Shown in pieces: positions 7,737 through 17,804 of a stretch of DNA of 64,000 bases. The position numbers were made by a program, and so were the translations under genes. The notes beneath the pieces are model-generated. The model had not been told where the DNA came from. It searched no databases and saw only the letters and a program-made list of their open reading frames with translations. Where the stretch lies: contig JAILWG010000003.1 of NCBI GenBank assembly GCA_025699075.1, positions 1 to 64,000 of the forward strand, given 5' to 3'. Numbering within the stretch: position 1 is the stretch's first letter; each line of letters starts with the position of its first letter. The DNA is from Candidatus Nitrosopumilus sp. Lineage in GTDB: Archaea; Thermoproteota; Nitrososphaeria; Nitrososphaerales; Nitrosopumilaceae.

Positions 7737-10004
7737 GTGAAAACCGATACTACTCCTGAACTTGTTTCTAATGTTTATTTGAAGTTAAAAGAAAATATTG
7801 AAAAATATAGAAATGTAGTTGGAAGACCCCTAACCCTTTCTGAAAAAATCTTATCTGGTCATCTCAATGAAATCGACGATACTGTTTTTACTGGTGGCAA
7901 AGACTATGTTTTTCTAAAACCCGACAGAGTTGCATTACAAGATGTCACAGGCCAAATGGTGATGCTTCAATTTATGCAAGCAGGACTCAAACAAACATCT
8001 TTACCTACAACTGTGCACTGTGATCACCTCATCAGAGCAGAAGTTCAAGGGGATATCGACATGAAAGTTTCTCTTGATGAAAACAGTGAAGTTTTCAAAT
8101 TCCTACAATCCGCTTGTGCAAAATATGGATGTGGATTTTGGAAACCTGGCGCTGGAATTATTCATCAAGTTGTTCTTGAAAATTATGCATTCCCAGGTGG
8201 ATTAATGATTGGTACAGATTCTCACACTCCAAATGCTGGAGGTCTAGGTATGATTGCTATTGGTGTTGGCGGATTAGATGCCGCTGAAACTATGGCTGGC
8301 CTACCTTGGGAATTACTATATCCTAAAAAAATCGGTGTAAAATTAACTGGGGAACTAAATGGATGGACAGCACCAAAGGATATCATTTTGAAAGTTGCTG
8401 ATGAATTAACAGTATCTGGAGGTACAAATGCAATCGTTGAATATTTTGGACCTGGAACAAAATCTATCAGCTGTACAGGTAAAGCTACTATTACTAACAT
8501 GGGTGCAGAAATCGGAGCAACATGTTCTATTTTTCCATATGATGAAAGAATGGAAACTTATCTAAAATATACAAATCGTGGTGATATTGCTGAATTAGCA
8601 AATCAAAATAAAGAATCGCTAGTTGCAGATTCTGAAATAGAAAATAATCCTGAAAAATTCTTCGATAAAGTTATTGAAATTAATCTCTCAACATTAGAAC
8701 CACATATTGTAGGACCACATACTCCTGATTTAGCAAGAACAATTTCAGAATTGTCTGATGATGTAACGTCTAAAAATTATACTGATCCAATTTCTGTTGC
8801 ACTAATCGGAAGTTGTACAAATTCTTCTTATGAAGACATGTCTAGAGCAGCAAGCTTAGCTGAACAAGCCAAAGCTAAAGGAATTAAATCAAAAATTCCT
8901 CTACTTGTAACTCCTGGTTCTGAACAAATTCGTGGAACAATTGAAAGAGATGGACAAATGGATTCTCTAAAGGACATTGGTGCCACTGTTTTAGCAAATG
9001 CATGTGGTCCTTGCATTGGACAATGGAATAGACCAGAATTAGAAAATGATGAACAAAATACTATCGTTACAACATTTAACAGAAATTTTCCAGGAAGAAA
9101 TGATGGTCATAGAAGCACGCTTAACTTTATTGGCAGCCCAGAAATGATAATCGCATTAGCGTTGGGTGGAAAGCTTTCCTTTAACCCATTAAAAGATGAT
9201 TTAATCGCATCAGACGGGACAAAATTCAAACTTGAACCTCCTAAACCTGCACCTGAAGTTCCGGCAGAAGGTTTTATGAGGCCAGAAGGAATTTTTATTG
9301 CCCCTCCTGAAAATTCTGATGAAGTTGAAGTCATTATTGATCCTAACAGTAAAAGGCTCCAACGCTTAGAACCATTTTCAAAATGGGATGGTAAAGATTT
9401 TGAAGAAATTCCAATTATGGTAAAAGCTAAAGGAAAATGTACTACTGATCACATATCTCCTGCAGGAGCATGGCTTTCTTTACGTGGTCATTTGGATAAT
9501 CTCAGTGATAACATGTTACTTGGAGCAGTAAATGCATTTAATGATAAAGTCGGTGAAGGCAAGAATATTCTAAATGGCAACACTGAATCTTTCTCAAAAA
9601 TTGCACGACAATACAAAGAAAATCAAATGAGATGGGTAATAATTGGTGATAACAATTATGGTGAAGGTAGTAGCAGAGAACATGCTGCAATGACTCCTCG
9701 TTATTTAGGATGTGCAGCAGTGATTACAAAAAGTTTAGCTAGAATTCACGAAACAAATTTGAAAAAACAAGGAATACTTGCATTAACATTTGATAATCCT
9801 GATGATTATGAAAAAATCTTAGAAGATGACAAAATTAGTTTACTTGATCTAAATAATTTACAACCTGACAAACAAGTCAAATGTGTAATCTTTCATGCTG
9901 ATGGAAGTAAAGATGAGATTTTGTTAAATCATTCATACAATAAATCTCAAATTGAATGGTTCAAGTCTGGATCAGCTCTTAATGTGTTGAGAAATAACCA
10001 ATAG
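7737..10004 (+). CDS. acn: Aconitate hydratase
   Basis: Interconverts citrate and isocitrate in the TCA cycle. It is 755 aa and of the mitochondrial-type aconitase family. The [4Fe-4S] cysteines are C360 (GSCTNSSYEDM), C423 and C426 (ANACGPCIGQW). The swivel domain contains GDNNYGEGSSREHAA. Start is GTG 7737; no in-frame ATG fits the family N-terminus. It is a single gene with its own promoter, followed convergently by tRNA-Trp. Confidence 0.96.
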   Translation: MKTDTTPELVSNVYLKLKENIEKYRNVVGRPLTLSEKILSGHLNEIDDTVFTGGKDYVFLKPDRVALQDVTGQMVMLQFMQAGLKQTSLPTTVHCDHLIRAEVQGDIDMKVSLDENSEVFKFLQSACAKYGCGFWKPGAGIIHQVVLENYAFPGGLMIGTDSHTPNAGGLGMIAIGVGGLDAAETMAGLPWELLYPKKIGVKLTGELNGWTAPKDIILKVADELTVSGGTNAIVEYFGPGTKSISCTGKATITNMGAEIGATCSIFPYDERMETYLKYTNRGDIAELANQNKESLVADSEIENNPEKFFDKVIEINLSTLEPHIVGPHTPDLARTISELSDDVTSKNYTDPISVALIGSCTNSSYEDMSRAASLAEQAKAKGIKSKIPLLVTPGSEQIRGTIERDGQMDSLKDIGATVLANACGPCIGQWNRPELENDEQNTIVTTFNRNFPGRNDGHRSTLNFIGSPEMIIALALGGKLSFNPLKDDLIASDGTKFKLEPPKPAPEVPAEGFMRPEGIFIAPPENSDEVEVIIDPNSKRLQRLEPFSKWDGKDFEEIPIMVKAKGKCTTDHISPAGAWLSLRGHLDNLSDNMLLGAVNAFNDKVGEGKNILNGNTESFSKIARQYKENQMRWVIIGDNNYGEGSSREHAAMTPRYLGCAAVITKSLARIHETNLKKQGILALTFDNPDDYEKILEDDKISLLDLNNLQPDKQVKCVIFHADGSKDEILLNHSYNKSQIEWFKSGSALNVLRNNQ

Positions 10005-10015
10005 AATTTTTTAAG

Positions 10016-10089
10016 TGGGCCCGATCGGATTTGAACCGACGATCGATGGTTTTGGAGACCATCGCCCTACCAGGCTAGGCTACGAACCC
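10016..10089 (-). tRNA. tRNA-Trp (CCA)
   Basis: The reverse strand folds as a full cloverleaf. Acceptor GGGTTCG pairs with CGGGCCC and the discriminator is A. The D stem is GCCT/GGGC, the anticodon stem ATGGT/ACCAT with loop CTCCAAA (anticodon CCA), and the T loop TTCAAAT. No intron is present, whereas many archaeal tRNA-Trp genes have one. CCA is not encoded. Confidence 0.96.
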
Positions 10090-10165
10090 ACAAGAATCGA
10101 AATATTTTGCTTGAATTTTAACTATTACTAAGATTTATTTGCAAATTGGCAATATCTGCAGTAAA

Positions 10166-10699
10166 ATGGTAAAACCAATTTACATTGTGATGGGTGCTAT
10201 TCCTGTCATTGCTGCTCTTTTACTTGCCACTCCATTATTGTTAAAAAATGAAATTCCAACATCTGCAGCAAATTATACTGATAATGTTGAAATTGAATAT
10301 ACTAAACATCAATTAAAGAAAATTTCTTATGGTGTTACGGAAAGAACCGGCGCACAAAAAACTGAAATTCTCTACATCAAAAATGATGGTGATTTAAAAT
10401 ACTCAGTAACTGAAAATGGATATCTCAAACCTGACGTACGATCAAAACTAGACGAAGCCAAACTTAACAAAATTAAAGCCTTGATAAAAGAAACTGGTTT
10501 TATTTCCATCCCTTCCGAATCTTTTAGGGTAATGGACAATGTAACTGAATATCAAAAATCCAATGTCAAAGTCACTCTTAATGGACGTGTCAATCAAATT
10601 CATTGGCCACAACAAAATGTTACAGAAGATTTTATTCCTCCAATAATTACTATGGTTGAATCTGAACTAGATCAGATTATGTCTGAATTTAGTGAATAG
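10166..10699 (+). CDS. Membrane-anchored exported protein of unknown function
   Basis: I do not recognise the family. The protein begins MVKPIYIVMGAIPVIAALLL, an N-terminal membrane anchor or signal, followed by about 145 soluble residues predicted to lie outside the membrane (beta-rich, with the segment KVTLNGRVNQIHWPQQNV). I chose ATG 10166 because it puts the hydrophobic segment directly after a positive residue. An upstream TTG at 10139 would add nine residues. It stands alone between tRNA-Trp and pdxS. Confidence 0.7.
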   Translation: MVKPIYIVMGAIPVIAALLLATPLLLKNEIPTSAANYTDNVEIEYTKHQLKKISYGVTERTGAQKTEILYIKNDGDLKYSVTENGYLKPDVRSKLDEAKLNKIKALIKETGFISIPSESFRVMDNVTEYQKSNVKVTLNGRVNQIHWPQQNVTEDFIPPIITMVESELDQIMSEFSE

Positions 10700-10729
10700 A
10701 TACAAATAGTCTTTAGGAAAAATTAGGAC

Positions 10730-11698
10730 ATGCTTCCATTACATGGTGAACGACAAGATGCTAAAGGAATTATTTCTGACAAAATAAATTCTATTGAAAC
10801 TTTACGTGGCTCATCTACTGTAAAACGTGGTTTTGCACATATGTTAAAAAATGGAGTTGTAATGGATGTTACAACTGTAGAACAAGCTCAAATTGCTGAA
10901 GAAGCTGGTGCTGTTTCTGTTATGGTTTTAGATAAACTCCCATCTGAAGTTAGAAAAGCTGGTGGTGTTGCACGAACTGCAAGTATTAGAATTATTGAAG
11001 AAATTATGGACTCTGTAACTATTCCCGTGATGGCTAAATGTAGAATTGGACATGTCAATGAAGCACTTGTTTTACAAGAAACTGATGTTGATATGATTGA
11101 TGAATCTGAAGTTTTAACACCTGCAGATGAACTTCGCCATATTTGGAAATGGGACTTTACTACTCCTGTTGTAAATGGTGCAAGATCATTGGCTGAAGCT
11201 TTGAGAAGAATTGAAGAAGGTGCATCAATGATTAGAACAAAAGGTGAACCTGGAACCGGAAATGTTGCAGAAGCTATCAAACATATCAAAAAAGTTAATG
11301 ATGAATTAAGAACTATAAAATCAATTTTTGATTCTGGAGATAATCAAGATTTAGTTAGAATGGCAAGAGAATTCAAAGTATCTTATGATATTGTTGAACA
11401 GACTGCAAAGCTAGGACGATTACCTGTTGTGAATTTTGCTGCTGGTGGAATTGCAACACCTGCTGATGCAGCATATTTGATGTCTTTAGGATGTGATGGA
11501 ATTTTTGTAGGCTCGGGCATTTTTAATTCCGATGATGCAAAAGAGAGAGCACGAGCAATTGTCTTAGCCACTACATTTTGGAATGAATCAGATAAGGTCA
11601 AAGAGGCACAAAAAATGATTGATGAAAGACAATCTATGATTGGTTTGGACGTTAACACTCTAGAATTACGTATGCAAGATCGTGGTGGTTCAGCATGA
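10730..11698 (+). CDS. pdxS: Pyridoxal 5'-phosphate synthase, synthase subunit
   Basis: Makes PLP from ribose 5-phosphate, glyceraldehyde 3-phosphate and ammonia supplied by PdxT. TIM-barrel of 322 aa with the SNZ-family segments [27 protein letters not shown] (catalytic lysine region) and [18 protein letters not shown], which carries the phosphate-binding loop. Length is slightly longer than the roughly 295-residue bacterial norm. It overlaps pdxT by 4 nt (ATGA), fitting a PdxS12:PdxT12 complex made from one transcript. Confidence 0.97.
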   Translation: MLPLHGERQDAKGIISDKINSIETLRGSSTVKRGFAHMLKNGVVMDVTTVEQAQIAEEAGAVSVMVLDKLPSEVRKAGGVARTASIRIIEEIMDSVTIPVMAKCRIGHVNEALVLQETDVDMIDESEVLTPADELRHIWKWDFTTPVVNGARSLAEALRRIEEGASMIRTKGEPGTGNVAEAIKHIKKVNDELRTIKSIFDSGDNQDLVRMAREFKVSYDIVEQTAKLGRLPVVNFAAGGIATPADAAYLMSLGCDGIFVGSGIFNSDDAKERARAIVLATTFWNESDKVKEAQKMIDERQSMIGLDVNTLELRMQDRGGSA

Positions 11699-12312
11699 GT
11701 CTTACTGTTGGTATATTATCTATTCAAGGAGATGTTCAAGAAAATCACTTGTCTGCAAAAGCTGCAATTGATGAACTAGGAATTGATGTACAAGTAGTAG
11801 ATGTAAGAACACCTGAAGAAATTTCAAAATTAGATGGTTTGATTATCCCTGGTGGTGAGAGTACCACAATTGGACAATTATCACTTGTAAATGGCTCTCT
11901 AAAAGTTCTAAAAGAAAAAATCCAAAACGGAATGCCTGTACTTGGGATATGTGCTGGTATGATAATGCTATCTAATACTGCCAATGATCGTGTTATTGGT
12001 AAAACTGAACAACCCCTGTTGAATATTCTTGATATTAAATTAGAAAGAAATTCTTTTGGAAGACAAAAAGAGTCATTTGAATCCGATGTTTCGTTAGATT
12101 CAATAAATATTCCAAAATTTAATGGAGTGTTTATTCGAGCACCTTCTGTTTCTGATGTTGGTTCTGATGTGGAAATTTTATCAAAGTTCAATGATCGTAT
12201 AGTTGCAGTCAAAAAAGGCAATGTTATTGGTACTGCATTTCATCCTGAACTTACTGAAGATACTTCGTTACACAAATATTTTATTAATCTTGTAAACACA
12301 TCCAAAAATTAA
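11695..12312 (+). CDS. pdxT: Pyridoxal 5'-phosphate synthase, glutaminase subunit
   Basis: Class I glutamine amidotransferase that releases ammonia for PdxS. The oxyanion loop GGEST, the nucleophile elbow GICAGM (Cys) and the His-Glu pair in AFHPELTED are all present. 205 aa is typical. Start ATG overlaps the pdxS stop, so it is translationally coupled. Confidence 0.96.
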   Translation: MSLTVGILSIQGDVQENHLSAKAAIDELGIDVQVVDVRTPEEISKLDGLIIPGGESTTIGQLSLVNGSLKVLKEKIQNGMPVLGICAGMIMLSNTANDRVIGKTEQPLLNILDIKLERNSFGRQKESFESDVSLDSINIPKFNGVFIRAPSVSDVGSDVEILSKFNDRIVAVKKGNVIGTAFHPELTEDTSLHKYFINLVNTSKN

Positions 12313-12372
12313 TCTAATACACGATGAATCCTGAGCAATTCTTTTTAACCATTATCTGGTCGAGCTTTTAAA

Positions 12373-13554
12373 ATGAACAAAAATTTTATCTTATTTGGTA
12401 TTTTAGCCTCAATTTTGATGGGTGGTTCTTTTGGTTTATTTTCAATTAACGATTCTTTTGGAGATGATGATCCATTTGTGAGTAGGGAAGACTCTGATGA
12501 TTACAAAAAACAATTAGAAAAAGATGATGAACAAAAAGAGAAATCTGAAGAACGACGTAAAGAACTAGAGAAAAAGAAAAATGAACAAAAAGAGAAATCT
12601 GAAGAACGACGTAAAGAACTAGAGAAAAAGAAAAATGAACAAAAAGAGAAATCTGAAGAACGACGTAAAGAACTAGAGAAAAAGAAAAATGAACAAAAAG
12701 AGAAATCTGAAGAACGACGTAAAGAACTAGAAGAAAGAAAAATACAATTAGATTCTGATAGAAAAGAACTTGAGAAAAAATTATCTGAAAAATTAAATGA
12801 ACATGAAAAAAAATTAAATGAGATTAAAGAAAAATATCAAAATAAAATTGAATCCGGTTTTATGGATGATGTTGATAAACTTTCAAAAAAAATGGGGAAA
12901 CTTGAAAATGAATTTAATAAAAAATCTGAAGAAATTCGTAAAAAATTATTAGAAAAGCAAGAAAAATTAGACTCTAGAACTCAAAAAATCCTTGAAAAAA
13001 TCACCAACGGTGAATATTTGGGTGATAAATTAAGCTCTTCTAGTGTTATTGAAACTTATGAATTGACATTTGACTCAGTTACTGCAACAGGAATCCATGA
13101 TAAAACACAATCCTCTACTCTTGAGGGTTTTATGATTTTCAAAACCTTTGACAAAGGCAAATCTAATTTGAAATTAGAATTACAAGAATGCACAATTGTT
13201 GTAGATGATGTGCCTTTTAATTGTGGTTTTGGAAAAGCTAGAACAACATCTTCTGGAGATTCAGGTTCAAAAGATTCTCTTGTTATTCTTGCATTTTTGG
13301 AAGATGATATTCTTGAAGAAGTACACTCTACTCTCAAAATTTCATTAAATTCTGATTCTCCTATACGTGAAATTGATGGTTCATCACAAGTTTCAATTCT
13401 CACTCCTCAAAGTAAAATTTCTGGTATGTGGTTTCTAGATGGAACAGGTACATTATCTAAAACTATTTTACCAACAGACGAAACAACAGACAAAACAACG
13501 GGTAATCAATTCACAATAGAATTATCTGAAGAAATTGGTATAACAGGGAATTAA
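12373..13554 (+). CDS. Secreted coiled-coil protein with 18-residue tandem repeats
   Basis: A signal peptide or anchor (FILFGILASILMGGSFGLF) is followed by about 170 residues of highly charged coiled coil. This contains nearly four tandem copies of EQKEKSEERRKELEKKKN. A C-terminal beta-rich region of about 180 residues has the look of a carbohydrate- or metal-binding surface domain. It is exported, probably a stalk-like envelope protein. The stop is 2 nt before the next gene, another secreted protein, so they form an operon. No enzymatic motif is visible. Confidence 0.8.
   Translation: MNKNFILFGILASILMGGSFGLFSINDSFGDDDPFVSREDSDDYKKQLEKDDEQKEKSEERRKELEKKKNEQKEKSEERRKELEKKKNEQKEKSEERRKELEKKKNEQKEKSEERRKELEERKIQLDSDRKELEKKLSEKLNEHEKKLNEIKEKYQNKIESGFMDDVDKLSKKMGKLENEFNKKSEEIRKKLLEKQEKLDSRTQKILEKITNGEYLGDKLSSSSVIETYELTFDSVTATGIHDKTQSSTLEGFMIFKTFDKGKSNLKLELQECTIVVDDVPFNCGFGKARTTSSGDSGSKDSLVILAFLEDDILEEVHSTLKISLNSDSPIREIDGSSQVSILTPQSKISGMWFLDGTGTLSKTILPTDETTDKTTGNQFTIELSEEIGITGN
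12529..12731 (+). repeat. 54-bp tandem repeat (3.8 copies) coding the coiled coil
   Basis: Copies start at 12529, 12583, 12637 and 12691. The first three are identical at DNA level over 54 bp and the fourth matches until 12731. Such identity suggests recent slippage or unequal exchange, so copy number probably varies between strains. Confidence 0.93.
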
Positions 13555-13556
13555 AA

Positions 13557-14240
13557 TTGATTCAAAAAAATTCTTTCTATGTTCTATCTCTCTTTGCAAT
13601 TATCTTCCTTCCCTCACTCTCTATTTCATATGGTGATGTTGGAACTGTTTCTGTTGATTCATTTGATGTTAATTATAAAATAGAAAATGGAGTACTAGAC
13701 ACAATTTTTTTGGATCCTGATTTTATTGAATTAATTATTACTATGGATACTACTTCTGATGGTACTGTTGAAATCACAATTCCACGTTCACTATTAGATG
13801 CAAAATTTGACACATTTGATGATGTCTTTTTTATTTTAGTAGATGGATTTGAAACTGATTATGTAGAAATTGATTCAACCGCTGATTCTAGAACTCTTGT
13901 GATTCCCTTTTTTTCTGGTGACTCTGTAATTGATATTATTGGTACCAATGCACTAAATCCATTCTCTATGGAACCTGAAATTCCATCTTGGATTAAAAAT
14001 AATGCAGGATGGTGGTCTAATGGACAAATCGATGACACGGCATTCATTCAAGGAATTCAATATCTGATTACTGAGGGAATAATGAATATTCCTCAGACCG
14101 AATCAGGAGAATCTTCTGAAAATGAAATTCCATCTTGGATTAAAAATAATGCAGGATGGTGGTCTAATGGACAAATCGATGACACGGCATTCATTCAAGG
14201 AATTCAATATATGATAACAAATGGCATTTTGCAGATATAA
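13557..14240 (+). CDS. Secreted protein with two IPSWIKNNAGWW repeats
   Basis: An N-terminal signal peptide (FYVLSLFAIIFLPSLSISYG) is followed by a beta-sandwich-like region (about 25-135). The C-terminal half carries two copies of a short Trp-rich module beginning IPSWIKNNAGWWSNGQIDD and ending GIQYLI/GIQYMI. This module is abundant in secreted thaumarchaeal proteins; its function is not established. TTG 13557 is the start, 2 nt after the preceding gene's stop, so the two secreted proteins are co-expressed. Confidence 0.82.
   Translation: MIQKNSFYVLSLFAIIFLPSLSISYGDVGTVSVDSFDVNYKIENGVLDTIFLDPDFIELIITMDTTSDGTVEITIPRSLLDAKFDTFDDVFFILVDGFETDYVEIDSTADSRTLVIPFFSGDSVIDIIGTNALNPFSMEPEIPSWIKNNAGWWSNGQIDDTAFIQGIQYLITEGIMNIPQTESGESSENEIPSWIKNNAGWWSNGQIDDTAFIQGIQYMITNGILQI
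13977..14210 (+). repeat. Two identical 87-bp direct repeats
   Basis: Bases 13977-14063 and 14124-14210 are identical (offset 147 bp) and encode the two Trp-rich modules. The 60-bp linker between them is not repeated. The lack of silent differences indicates a recent duplication or gene conversion. Confidence 0.93.
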
Positions 14241-14246
14241 TTAGCC

Positions 14247-16565
14247 TCAATCTAACAAATTATGCATGGATTTCAAGTCTTTTTTGAATGGTTCTAATGA
14301 TTTAGGAATTTCTATTTTGATTGAATCCTTTAAGGAAAGATTCTGAGATTTTTTCTCATTCCATACTTTTGAATTAAATTCAGAAATTTCTTTTGTAACA
14401 TTACTTTTATCTTCTATATTTTCAGATTCTACTTGTTTTTCTTTATGAATACTATTCTTTGAGTACAATTCTTTCCAAAGATGTTCTGTAATGAATGGAG
14501 TAATTGGCGCAAGTAGTTTTAAAATTGTTGATAATGTTTTATGCAATGTGAATATTGCACCATCTCTTTCTTCATCAGAGAAATCAATTCCATATGCTCT
14601 TGCTTTAACCATTTCAATGTAATGAGCAGCAAAAACATTCCATGTGAATTCCCTTATTGCAATTGCTGGAATGAAAAAGTTGTATACTTCGTATCCTTTC
14701 TTACATTCTTTTACTAGCTTGTCTACTTCTGCCAAAATCCATTCATCTGATGCTGAAAGTTTCGCCGATTCAATTACTGGGAAACTGGACAAAAATCTTG
14801 AAACATTCCATAATTTACTAAGGAATTTTTTTGTCGATTCAATTTTTTGTTCATTACATCTAAAATCATATCCATGATTAATTTCACTTGCACTCCAAAA
14901 TCTAAAAGTGTCGGCACCTAATTTTTCAATTACAGGTAAAGGATCTATTGCATTTCCTTTACTTTTACTCATCTTCATTCCCTTTTCATCTAGACCATAT
15001 CCCATAATCCAAGCTTCAGACCATGGTTTTTCTCCAGTTAACTGCTCACATCTAAGTAGTGTATAGTATAACCATGTTCTAACAATGTCTTTTGCTTGAG
15101 GTCTAATTGAAGCAGGGTAAACTTTTTTGAAAAATTCATCATCTCTCTTAAATTTACTAATGTAAAGTGGAGATACACTAGAATCCATCCATGTATCAAA
15201 AGTTCGTTCTTCCCCTACAAATTCAGTAGAGTCACATTTACTACAATTAGTTATGGGACATTTTTCTTCCCAAGGTCTGTAATACTTTCCAGGCTCGGGA
15301 ACATGTGGTTCTGAGCACTTTTTACAGTACCATATTGGGATTTCAGTACCATAGTATCTTCTTCTTGATATTGGCCAGTCGATATTGATTGAATCAAGCC
15401 AATTCATCAAAATTTGCTTGTGCATTGATGGATGAAATGTAATTTCTTGACCTAGTTTTTTGATTTTCTCAACTGCTTCTTTTTGTTTAAGATAATATTC
15501 TTCCATTGGGATTATTTCAATTGGGGTTTTACTTCTTTCAGAAACTGGAGTTCTGTGAACAATGTCCTCCACCTTGTCTAACAATCCCTCTGTCTCCAAG
15601 TCTTCGATGATTTTGGTTCTTGCCTGTTTTGGTTTTAATCCTGCATATTCTCCTGCAACTTCAGTCATTCTTCCATCTAATCCGATTGCAACAATTTCTT
15701 CTAGCTTTAATTCTCTAAATAATGACACATCATTTTGATCACCATAACTACACACCATAACTGCACCTGAACCAAATTCTTGTTGGGCAGAATGATGTGT
15801 TCTTAACTCTACTTCTGCATTAGTTATTGGGACAATTATCTTTTTTCCAATATACTTTGAATATCTTTCATCATCTGGATTCACAATGATTGTTCTACAT
15901 GCACAAAGCAATTCTGGTCTTGTACTTGCAATGATTATCTCTTGATCTGTATCCTTAATTTTAAATTTCATGTAAACTAGTTTTGTAGCCAAGTCTTCAT
16001 AGATTATTTCTGCATCGGCAATTGTTGTACCTGATACCCAATCGTAATTGTTAGGTCTATTTGCTAGATACACTTGTCCTTTTTTCCATAATTCGATAAA
16101 TGTTGATTGTGTAAGTGCTCTGTATTCTTTTGAATCTGTTCTGTAATAGTTTGCAAAATCGCCACTAATGCCCAAACTCTTCATAATGAGAATCATTTCA
16201 GCTTCTAAATCGTCTAGAGCCTCTCTGCAAAGATTTAGAAATTCACCCCTTTCTGTTTCCCTCATTCTGATTTTGTGTTTCTTCTCAGTGTACAGTTCGA
16301 CAGGCAGTCCATTTCTATCGATTCCTATTGGAAAATACACATTTTTTCCTGCCATTCTTGCAGTACGTGCAATCATATCAATTTGTGAATAATGTGCTGC
16401 TGCACCTATGTGCCAAGGCCTGCCTGAAGGATATGGTGGCGGTGTATCTATAGTGTAATTGTCATCTTGTGGCGTGAAATCGTAAATTTTATCTTCTTCC
16501 CACTGTTGAAGAATCTTCTTTTCTAACTCTGGATTCCATGCTTTTTCAGATATCTTAGGTTCCAT
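14247..16565 (-). CDS. valS: Valyl-tRNA synthetase
   Basis: Class I synthetase for tRNA-Val, 772 aa from ATG 16565 (MEPKISEKAWNPELE). The HIGH signature is PWHIGAAAHY, the KMSKS loop KMSKSKGN, and a CP1 editing domain lies between (GSGAVMVCSYGDQNDV region). The ORF remains open upstream to 16649, but that would overlap the previous gene and add no conserved residues. A zinc-type segment (CKKCSEPH and CSKCDSTEF) is present. It follows a PTPS-like gene by 7 nt, likely the same transcript. Confidence 0.95.
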   Translation of the reverse strand: MEPKISEKAWNPELEKKILQQWEEDKIYDFTPQDDNYTIDTPPPYPSGRPWHIGAAAHYSQIDMIARTARMAGKNVYFPIGIDRNGLPVELYTEKKHKIRMRETERGEFLNLCREALDDLEAEMILIMKSLGISGDFANYYRTDSKEYRALTQSTFIELWKKGQVYLANRPNNYDWVSGTTIADAEIIYEDLATKLVYMKFKIKDTDQEIIIASTRPELLCACRTIIVNPDDERYSKYIGKKIIVPITNAEVELRTHHSAQQEFGSGAVMVCSYGDQNDVSLFRELKLEEIVAIGLDGRMTEVAGEYAGLKPKQARTKIIEDLETEGLLDKVEDIVHRTPVSERSKTPIEIIPMEEYYLKQKEAVEKIKKLGQEITFHPSMHKQILMNWLDSINIDWPISRRRYYGTEIPIWYCKKCSEPHVPEPGKYYRPWEEKCPITNCSKCDSTEFVGEERTFDTWMDSSVSPLYISKFKRDDEFFKKVYPASIRPQAKDIVRTWLYYTLLRCEQLTGEKPWSEAWIMGYGLDEKGMKMSKSKGNAIDPLPVIEKLGADTFRFWSASEINHGYDFRCNEQKIESTKKFLSKLWNVSRFLSSFPVIESAKLSASDEWILAEVDKLVKECKKGYEVYNFFIPAIAIREFTWNVFAAHYIEMVKARAYGIDFSDEERDGAIFTLHKTLSTILKLLAPITPFITEHLWKELYSKNSIHKEKQVESENIEDKSNVTKEISEFNSKVWNEKKSQNLSLKDSIKIEIPKSLEPFKKDLKSMHNLLD

Positions 16566-16572
16566 TTTTTTA

Positions 16573-17388
16573 CTATCTTTCAATGTTTGAGATAATATGA
16601 GATCCTTTGTTATAACCTTCATAGATGTAAACACCAACTGCTTCAACATTTGATGGCATTTTTGGAGCTAATAGTTTTATGATTTCACTTGAAAGATTCT
16701 CAACTGTAGCCTCTCCTTCTAGTAGATATGTCGTATTTTTAGGCACTTGTAAATCAAACATTCCTTTAGGACCTTCAAATTGAATTTGATAATGTGAATC
16801 ATCTTCTTTTTGTAAATATTTTTTATTGATGAAAAATTTATGATCAAAAACATTTACAACTTCTTTGATAATTTTCTTGGCTTCACCAAAATCTAAAAGA
16901 AGATTATCCTTCATTTGTCCTACCAATTCCACCATCACAGAAGATGTATGTCCGTGTAGGATAGAGCATTTTTCAACTAATGGTAGTATGTGTGCATAAT
17001 CAAATGAGAATGAAGCATCCTCTAAAAATATGGAACCAGTTTGTGGAGTCTTATCATAAAATACAATATCTTGTAGTTCTTTGATTTGTGCAACATATTT
17101 TGCATGTCCAATTGCCATGATTTTGTTTTCAGGAAAGTCTTCTTTGACCTGCTTGTATTTTTCAATATCTTCATCTGTATCAATGACTTCAATCAATCCC
17201 TTTTCTGTTTTGAAATCCACTGTAACCTCAGTTCCATTCTTTAATGTAACTTTGTGATTGTATTCATAATCTTGTTCAAGAAATGCAAGCATTTGAGCTA
17301 CTGTTAACTCTGTTCTAGTTTTGAGTAAATTTCCCTTTTTATCGATATATCTAAAATCTGAATCTAAAATTGTAGGACTTGAGGCCAT
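16573..17388 (-). CDS. 6-pyruvoyl-tetrahydropterin synthase/QueD-like protein with extra N-terminal domain
   Basis: Residues about 120-271 are a PTPS/QueD-family domain: FSFDYAHILP, then CSILHGHTSSVMVEL (zinc histidines and catalytic Cys in CxxxHGH), LLLDFGEAK and YIYEG near the end. Family role: 6-carboxytetrahydropterin or pterin synthesis, feeding archaeosine/queuosine or folate-like pathways. Residues 1-115 are an unrelated domain; its pattern TVDFKTEKGLIEVIDTDED followed by a helix resembles a PD-(D/E)xK nuclease core, but the lysine is missing. A pterin carbinolamine dehydratase gene lies just upstream on the same strand. Confidence 0.85.
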   Translation of the reverse strand: MASSPTILDSDFRYIDKKGNLLKTRTELTVAQMLAFLEQDYEYNHKVTLKNGTEVTVDFKTEKGLIEVIDTDEDIEKYKQVKEDFPENKIMAIGHAKYVAQIKELQDIVFYDKTPQTGSIFLEDASFSFDYAHILPLVEKCSILHGHTSSVMVELVGQMKDNLLLDFGEAKKIIKEVVNVFDHKFFINKKYLQKEDDSHYQIQFEGPKGMFDLQVPKNTTYLLEGEATVENLSSEIIKLLAPKMPSNVEAVGVYIYEGYNKGSHIISNIER

Positions 17389-17453
17389 TTGAAGTCAAAT
17401 GACTATGGATATAATATAAATTCTGTAATGGATGAGCCTGAAATTCTTCAAAA

Positions 17454-17735
17454 TTACTGTTTTAGAGAATCTAGAATTTTGGCTAAATTGACATCATTTT
17501 TTGTAATGCCGCCTGCATCATGGGTTGTCAATTCTACTGTGATTCTATTGTACACATTAAACCATTCTGGATGATGATTCATTTTCTCAATCTCCATTGC
17601 TGCTCTGGTCATAAAACCAAATGCCTGGTTAAAACTAGCAAATTCAAATTCTTTGTGTAGTTTTTCATTTACAATACTCCACCCTGGGAGATTCTTTATC
17701 TCTTCTTCTATGTCTGATTGGGATAGTCGCATCAT
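17454..17735 (-). CDS. phhB: Pterin-4a-carbinolamine dehydratase
   Basis: A 93-residue DCoH/PCD-family protein with the motif [20 protein letters not shown] and a conserved THDAGG. It dehydrates 4a-hydroxytetrahydropterin; in archaea without aromatic amino acid hydroxylases the role is less clear, with tetrahydropterin recycling or molybdopterin-related functions proposed. It precedes a PTPS-family gene, which supports a pterin context. Two adjacent ATGs (17735, 17732) could serve as start. Confidence 0.92.
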   Translation of the reverse strand: MMRLSQSDIEEEIKNLPGWSIVNEKLHKEFEFASFNQAFGFMTRAAMEIEKMNHHPEWFNVYNRITVELTTHDAGGITKNDVNLAKILDSLKQ

Positions 17736-17804
17736 GTTGTATCACATTTATTGTTAAATTAAAAGATTGATTCATTACCCTTTGTGGAATATGTTGTGTA
17801 AGAT

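Noticed and set aside
16566-16649. Longer ValRS N-terminus
   Set aside because: The extension would overlap the upstream PTPS-like gene and shows no ValRS-like residues; ATG 16565 gives the family start.
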